Shown piece after piece: positions 60,502 to 64,000 of a stretch of DNA of 64,000 nt. A program made the translations under genes and the position numbers. How positions within the stretch are numbered: position 1 is the first letter of the stretch; every line of letters starts with the position of its first letter. The notes beneath the pieces were generated by a model. It searched no databases, was not told the DNA's origin, and saw only the letters and a program-made list of their open reading frames with translations. This DNA is from Paenibacillus montanisoli (lineage in GTDB: Bacteria > Bacillota > Bacilli > Paenibacillales > Paenibacillaceae). The stretch lies in NCBI RefSeq assembly GCF_003268025.1, contig NZ_QLUW01000001.1, forward strand, positions 310,001 through 374,000, written 5' to 3'.

Positions 60502-60565
60502 GATGCTTCCTCCTTGCGAAACGTAGTGATTGCATTTTAGCACACCTCATGCTATATTTCTATTG

Positions 60566-60581
60566 TTCGATAACAATCGAA
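60566..60581. promoter_or_regulatory. Candidate ArsR operator
   Basis: TTCGAT-AACA-ATCGAA is a perfect 6-4-6 inverted repeat in the region between the divergent ArsR and OYE genes. ATTGTT-CGAT-AACAAT overlaps it as a second dyad. Position and symmetry suit ArsR binding and joint control. Confidence 0.65.
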
Positions 60582-60661
60582 TTATTAAACAATCAAGCGT
60601 GTGAAAAGCATGTCAAAAATGAAGTCTTTATAGAAAAAACAAGTGGTATGGAGGTACAACC

Positions 60662-61795
60662 ATGACAAATCAATATACCAATCAAGCAACGAACTCGCAT
60701 TCCTTGGAAGGATTGTTCAAGCCTTTTACATTAGGTAATCTCAGCTTAACTAACCGGATCGTGATGGCTCCGATGACGCGAGGCTTCTCACCGAGAGGAG
60801 TACCTGGACAGGACGTAGCGGATTATTACCGTAGACGCGCGGAAAATGGTGTTGGCTTGATTATTACGGAAGGCACGCTGATCAATCATCCAGCGGCAAC
60901 CGATAATCCCAGTATCCCTAACTTTCATGGGGAAGAAGCGCTTGCAGGCTGGAAATGCGTCGCTGACGCGGTGCACGAAGCGGGAGGGCGTATCGTACCG
61001 CAGCTCTGGCATGTTGGGATGACCCGCAAAAACGGTTCGCTCCCTCATCCGGAAGCCCCATCAATTGGACCTTCAGGACTTAATCTGCTAGGTGAACAAG
61101 TGAATGAACCGATGACGCAGGCTGAAATCGATCAAGTCATACAAGCTTTTGCACAAGCGGCAGCCGATGCGAAACGGATTGGCTTCGACGGTATTGAACT
61201 CCACGGCGCCCATGGTTACTTGATCGACCAATTCCTCTGGGAGAAAACGAATCAACGCACGGATAAATACGGTGGCGATTTAAAGGCACGGACTCGATTT
61301 GCCGTCGAGATCATCGAAGCTTGCCGCCGCGCAGTAGGTCCTGACTTCCCGATCATCATTCGATTGTCGCAGTGGAAATCGTCCGAATATACGGCCAAAC
61401 TCGCTGCTACGCCCGAACTGCTCGGTCAATTACTCGCTCCTCTCGTGGAAGCGGGGGTAGATCTATTCCACTGCTCGACTCGCAGGTTCTGGGAACCCGA
61501 GTTCGAAGGATCTAGCCTGAATTTTGCCGGATGGGTGAAAAAGTTAACGGGCAAGCCGACGATCACTGTAGGGTCCGTCGGTCTCGATGATGAATTCATG
61601 AGCTCCTTCAGAGGAAAAAGCGCAGGAACGACCGACATCAACGAGTTGCTTGTCCGGTTAGAGCAGAACGAATTCGATCTCGTCGCAATTGGACGCGCCC
61701 TGTTGGTGGATCCTGCTTGGGCTGAGAAGGTTCGGGGCGAACGGTTCCATGAACTGCTTCCATTTTCCGCTGACGCATTGAGCCGGTTGTACTAA
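60662..61795 (+). CDS. NADH:flavin oxidoreductase (Old Yellow Enzyme family)
   Basis: The 377-residue FMN enzyme shows the OYE start LFKPFTLGNLSLTNRIVMAPMTR, active-site region VPQLWHVG, and GFDGIELHGAHGYLIDQFL with substrate-binding His; LVAIGRALLVDPAWAEKV binds FMN phosphate. Such enzymes reduce activated double bonds of enones or electrophiles using NAD(P)H. GGAGG precedes the ATG. Control by the divergent ArsR gene through the dyad at 60566-60581 suggests induction by an electrophile or oxidant. Physiological substrate unknown. Confidence 0.9.
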   Translation: MTNQYTNQATNSHSLEGLFKPFTLGNLSLTNRIVMAPMTRGFSPRGVPGQDVADYYRRRAENGVGLIITEGTLINHPAATDNPSIPNFHGEEALAGWKCVADAVHEAGGRIVPQLWHVGMTRKNGSLPHPEAPSIGPSGLNLLGEQVNEPMTQAEIDQVIQAFAQAAADAKRIGFDGIELHGAHGYLIDQFLWEKTNQRTDKYGGDLKARTRFAVEIIEACRRAVGPDFPIIIRLSQWKSSEYTAKLAATPELLGQLLAPLVEAGVDLFHCSTRRFWEPEFEGSSLNFAGWVKKLTGKPTITVGSVGLDDEFMSSFRGKSAGTTDINELLVRLEQNEFDLVAIGRALLVDPAWAEKVRGERFHELLPFSADALSRLY

Positions 61796-61819
61796 TTCGA
61801 CTCATTGGCAACACTAAGC

Positions 61820-61851
61820 AAAAAGAGATGACACTTTTGTCATCTCTTTTT
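61820..61851. terminator. Bidirectional terminator
   Basis: AAAAAGAGATGACA (61820-61833) pairs perfectly with TGTCATCTCTTTTT (61838-61851) around CTTT. Confidence 0.9.
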
Positions 61852-61993
61852 GCTTGTAGAAGGCTGCTTCTAATGAAAATTCCTGCTAAAATGGGAGGAA
61901 TAGATGAGAACGCTAAAAGGAAATGTGGTAAGAGGGGTCGGCAATCCTTCTCCATTTAAAAGAGATGGATATATATGATGTAGAGGTGAAGAG

Positions 61994-62638
61994 ATGGCGT
62001 ATCGGCTATTACGGTATTTTATTTTTTTTCTTGGTTTAACTTTCTTTGGATTAGGGAATGCGATTGCGGTGAAGGTTCAATCTTTGGGGCTGCATCCATG
62101 GGAGGTATTAAATGTCGCCCTTTTTCATCGGTTCGGGTTCACGATTGGGACGTGGAGTATTATTTGCGGCTTAGTACTTGTGCTGATCGCCTTCGTCGTT
62201 GATAGGAAGTATATTAACATTGGTACGTTTCTAAATACCTTGTCAATCGGCCCGATCATGGATTTCTTTTTGCATCTCAACATACTTCCTCATGAAACGG
62301 ATCATTGGTGGTTGAATCTGCTCATCTTGCTGATGGGTATTATCATATCCGGCATTGGCGGAGGCATCTATGTGGCTGCAGGAATCGGAGCCGGTCCTAG
62401 GGATGGTTTCATGCTTTCCATTTCGGAAAAAACCGGGTTATCGGTTAGCCGGGCAAGAATCGTTGTAGAGAGTACCATCTTGATTATTGGATTCATCCTT
62501 GGCGGCCCAGTGTTTATCATGACGTTTGCATATACCTTTATTCAAAGCCCTATATTTCAATTTTCCATGAAGCTGATGCGTTCCTATATCGCTAGTCTGA
62601 ATCGGAAGCATAAGGGACGGCTTGAGATTTCTTTATAA
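61994..62638 (+). CDS. YczE/YyaS/YitT family membrane protein
   Basis: The 214-residue protein has five or six membrane helices and the YczE-type motifs GLGNAIAVKVQSLGLHPWEVL and AAGIGAGPRDGFML. The family is of unknown function; YczE in B. subtilis affects production of a secondary metabolite. AGAGGTG precedes the ATG. No neighbouring gene suggests a specific role. Confidence 0.87.
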   Translation: MAYRLLRYFIFFLGLTFFGLGNAIAVKVQSLGLHPWEVLNVALFHRFGFTIGTWSIICGLVLVLIAFVVDRKYINIGTFLNTLSIGPIMDFFLHLNILPHETDHWWLNLLILLMGIIISGIGGGIYVAAGIGAGPRDGFMLSISEKTGLSVSRARIVVESTILIIGFILGGPVFIMTFAYTFIQSPIFQFSMKLMRSYIASLNRKHKGRLEISL

Positions 62639-62816
62639 TTGAATCTCCCGGGACAGTGAAAATAGGGTATATATTACTACAGATCGGATTAGTAATTAAA
62701 TATTGAGTTTTCAATACAGAAGAGGGTTTTATGAAAAAAGGATTTGTCCATTTTTTCCTGACTGCGTTTTTGGAGCATACGTTCTTTAAAAAGAATGAAA
62801 CGGAGACGATCGTAAA

Positions 62817-63137
62817 ATGGAGTCGAACTGCGTCTTTTGTAAAATTATCGACAGAAAACTTCCAGCAAAAGTAGAATATGAGGACGACCAGATTATAGTA
62901 TTTCACTGTAAAGATCCTTCTGCCCCTGTTCATTTGCTGGCTGTTCCGAAAAAACACATTCCAACCTTGATGAACGTAGAAGAAGCAGACCTACCTGTTA
63001 TCTCTCACATTCATAAGATTGCACAGCAGATGTACCGTCAGTTTAATCTCGATGGAATGCGTGTGAATAATAACTGCGGGGAAAAAGGCGGGCAGGATGT
63101 GTTTCACGTCCATTACCATATCAAGGGATGGAAATAA
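62817..63137 (+). CDS. HIT family protein (HinT-like)
   Basis: The 106-residue protein has a zinc-like CVFC start (CxxC), PVHLLAVPKKHI and the histidine triad HVHYHI at the end, followed by KGWK. HinT-type members hydrolyse AMP-lysine or related nucleotide conjugates in the cytoplasm. A GGAG site lies about 15 nt before the ATG. A motif copy with hairpin follows at 63143. Confidence 0.9.
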   Translation: MESNCVFCKIIDRKLPAKVEYEDDQIIVFHCKDPSAPVHLLAVPKKHIPTLMNVEEADLPVISHIHKIAQQMYRQFNLDGMRVNNNCGEKGGQDVFHVHYHIKGWK

Positions 63138-63142
63138 TGGAA

Positions 63143-63202
63143 GCTAACGGGCACGATAGCTAAATAAACATCAAAAACGGCAGCCGGTATAATGCTGTCG
63201 TT
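63143..63202 (+). repeat. Dispersed motif plus hairpin
   Basis: GCTAACGGGCACGATAG (63143-63159) then GCTAAATAAA, identical to 59975, and an imperfect ACGGCAGC/GCTGTCGT hairpin (63178-63202). Confidence 0.75.
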
Positions 63203-63258
63203 TCTCAACTAACCAATTTAGTTTATGATATATTGTATGTGTGAAAGGAGAGATATAT

Positions 63259-63861
63259 ATGAATTGGTTTCAGGAAAACTTATGGAATACAGCAGTACTG
63301 CTAGAGTTTGGGGGAATTGTATTAAAGATTTCACTTATTTTAATTGTGGCGAATATCGTGACTCGAATCGGGAAAGCATTCGTGCGCAAGTTCTTTATCG
63401 TAACAGCTAAAACAAGAGCATATCGCAAGGGTCGAGAGCAGACTTTGGTAAAGCTGTGTGAAAATATCATTTATTATGTGGTATATTTTATTGCACTCAT
63501 TACCGTTTTAGAAATTTTTATTGATATTAAAGGTATCCTAGCAGGAGCAGGAGTTGTTGGGCTTGCTGTGGCGTTTGGTGCACAGGGATTGGTAAAAGAT
63601 GTAGTCACAGGATTCTTTATTTTATTCGAAGATCAATTTTCAGTTGGAGATAAAGTGAAAATCAATACAATTGAGGGAACGGTAGAAGAGCTTGGACTTC
63701 GGACGACGCAGATTAAAGGTATTGATGGTGAGATGTATTATATAACAAACAGCATGATTACGCAGGTTGCAAATTATGCAAATGCTCAGCCGAAGCAAGT
63801 TGAAACTTCAAAGAGTGCAGTGCCGAAGGAGAAAATACGAATGAAAACCGCTAATTTTTAG
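63259..63861 (+). CDS. MscS-family mechanosensitive channel, C-terminally shortened
   Basis: The 200-residue protein contains the two or three membrane helices and the pore and beta domain of small MscS proteins (GAGVVGLAVAFGAQGLVKDV pore helix; FEDQFSVGDKV; YYITNSMITQVANYA). After about residue 177 the usual C-terminal alpha/beta domain of roughly 60-80 residues is missing and replaced by about 20 charged residues ending at a terminator hairpin that contains the stop. ATG at 63259 has AAAGGAGA 7 nt upstream. The missing domain may alter assembly or gating. Confidence 0.8.
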   Translation: MNWFQENLWNTAVLLEFGGIVLKISLILIVANIVTRIGKAFVRKFFIVTAKTRAYRKGREQTLVKLCENIIYYVVYFIALITVLEIFIDIKGILAGAGVVGLAVAFGAQGLVKDVVTGFFILFEDQFSVGDKVKINTIEGTVEELGLRTTQIKGIDGEMYYITNSMITQVANYANAQPKQVETSKSAVPKEKIRMKTANF

Positions 63862-63870
63862 CGGTTTTTT
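63844..63870 (+). terminator. Terminator overlapping the end of the MscS gene
   Basis: AAAACCGCTAA (63844-63854) pairs perfectly with TTAGCGGTTTT (63858-63868), followed by more T; the stop codon lies in the stem. Confidence 0.85.
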
Positions 63871-63875
63871 GTCGG

Positions 63876-64000
63876 GTGACAAGAACATTGTCCGAATGAA
63901 GTCCGCGTAATCGCGGGCTTCTTTATTTATCGGATCAAGTACTTGTCATTTCGCGATGACAAGAACTTGATCCGATTCCCGATTCGTGACAAGAACATTA
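63876..64000 (+). repeat. Second repeat family element, copy 2, cut by the window end
   Basis: GTGACAAGAACATTGTCCGA (63876-63895) is followed by hairpin AAGTCCGCG/CGCGGGCTT (63899-63907, 63912-63920). The inverted unit TCGGATCAAGTACTTGTCAT (63930-63949) and its mirror ATGACAAGAACTTGATCCGA (63956-63975) then form a 20-bp arm palindrome with one mismatch. A further unit begins at 63987 (GTGACAAGAACATT) and runs off the edge. Confidence 0.8.

Noticed and set aside
47043-63202. Dispersed motif as integron attC sites
   Set aside because: The AAC-containing core and cassette-like gene order invite this, but I found no matching GTTRRRY half-site at the expected distance after the motif in the clear copies, and no integrase gene is in the window.

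Overview
The window reads as chromosome of a Gram-positive, low-to-moderate G+C, spore-former-type bacterium, most like Paenibacillaceae (Paenibacillus/Cohnella). The reasons are strong AGGAGG-type ribosome binding sites with frequent GTG and TTG starts, lipobox-type substrate-binding lipoproteins, paired LplB/LplC permeases, YesM/YesN two-component regulators, AraC regulators with membrane sensor domains, CcpA-type cre sites and GGCTGCC hairpin terminators. No rRNA, tRNA, CRISPR array, phage module or complete insertion sequence was seen.

Positions 1-44 kb are mostly well-organised carbohydrate and organosulfur uptake loci. Locus A (about 2.0-10.8 kb) has a GntR and an AraC regulator, an RraA-like protein, a MalFG-type ABC importer with its lipoprotein, mannonate dehydratase and an enolase-superfamily dehydratase. 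This suggests uptake and dehydration of sugar acids. Locus B (10.9-18.6 kb) begins with a promoter and a roughly 200-nt structured leader that ends in an intrinsic terminator, followed by LplB/LplC permeases, an LplA-type lipoprotein, a TauD-family dioxygenase and two formylglycine-type sulfatases. It looks like an organosulfate or sulfated-glycan acquisition operon under attenuation control. Locus C (18.8-29.3 kb) has YesM/YesN, a family 5 substrate-binding lipoprotein, DppBCDF-like transport proteins and a GH172 (DUF2961) glycosidase, probably for oligosaccharide uptake. Locus D (30.3-36.5 kb) is a membrane-anchored AraC regulator with another LplB/LplC/LplA importer; both transcription units carry cre sites. 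After it come a large lamin-tail/Big_5 repeat protein, an alditol-oxidase-like flavoenzyme and a histidine kinase with a degenerate GGDEF domain.

From about 43 kb to the right end the character changes. Genes are small, AT-richer, mostly on the plus strand, mostly hypothetical or single-domain accessory proteins (phosphotransferase, HipA-like kinase, TMEM175, P-loop kinases, DinB, YdhG, HIT, MscS fragment), with several broken genes. A short dispersed motif, GCTAACGGGCACGATAG and variants, recurs about twenty times between 39.3 and 63.2 kb. It often lies directly at gene 3' ends and is often followed by a GC-rich hairpin. A second repeat, built from about 20-bp units of the type RTGACAAGAACTTGATCCGA, occurs near 57.1 kb and at the right edge. 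This region looks like a repeat-punctuated, cassette-like accessory zone.

The two observations I consider most worth following are the unassigned structured leader before the sulfatase/TauD operon and the gene-end repeat family of the accessory zone. All assignments come from reading the sequence; no database search was made.
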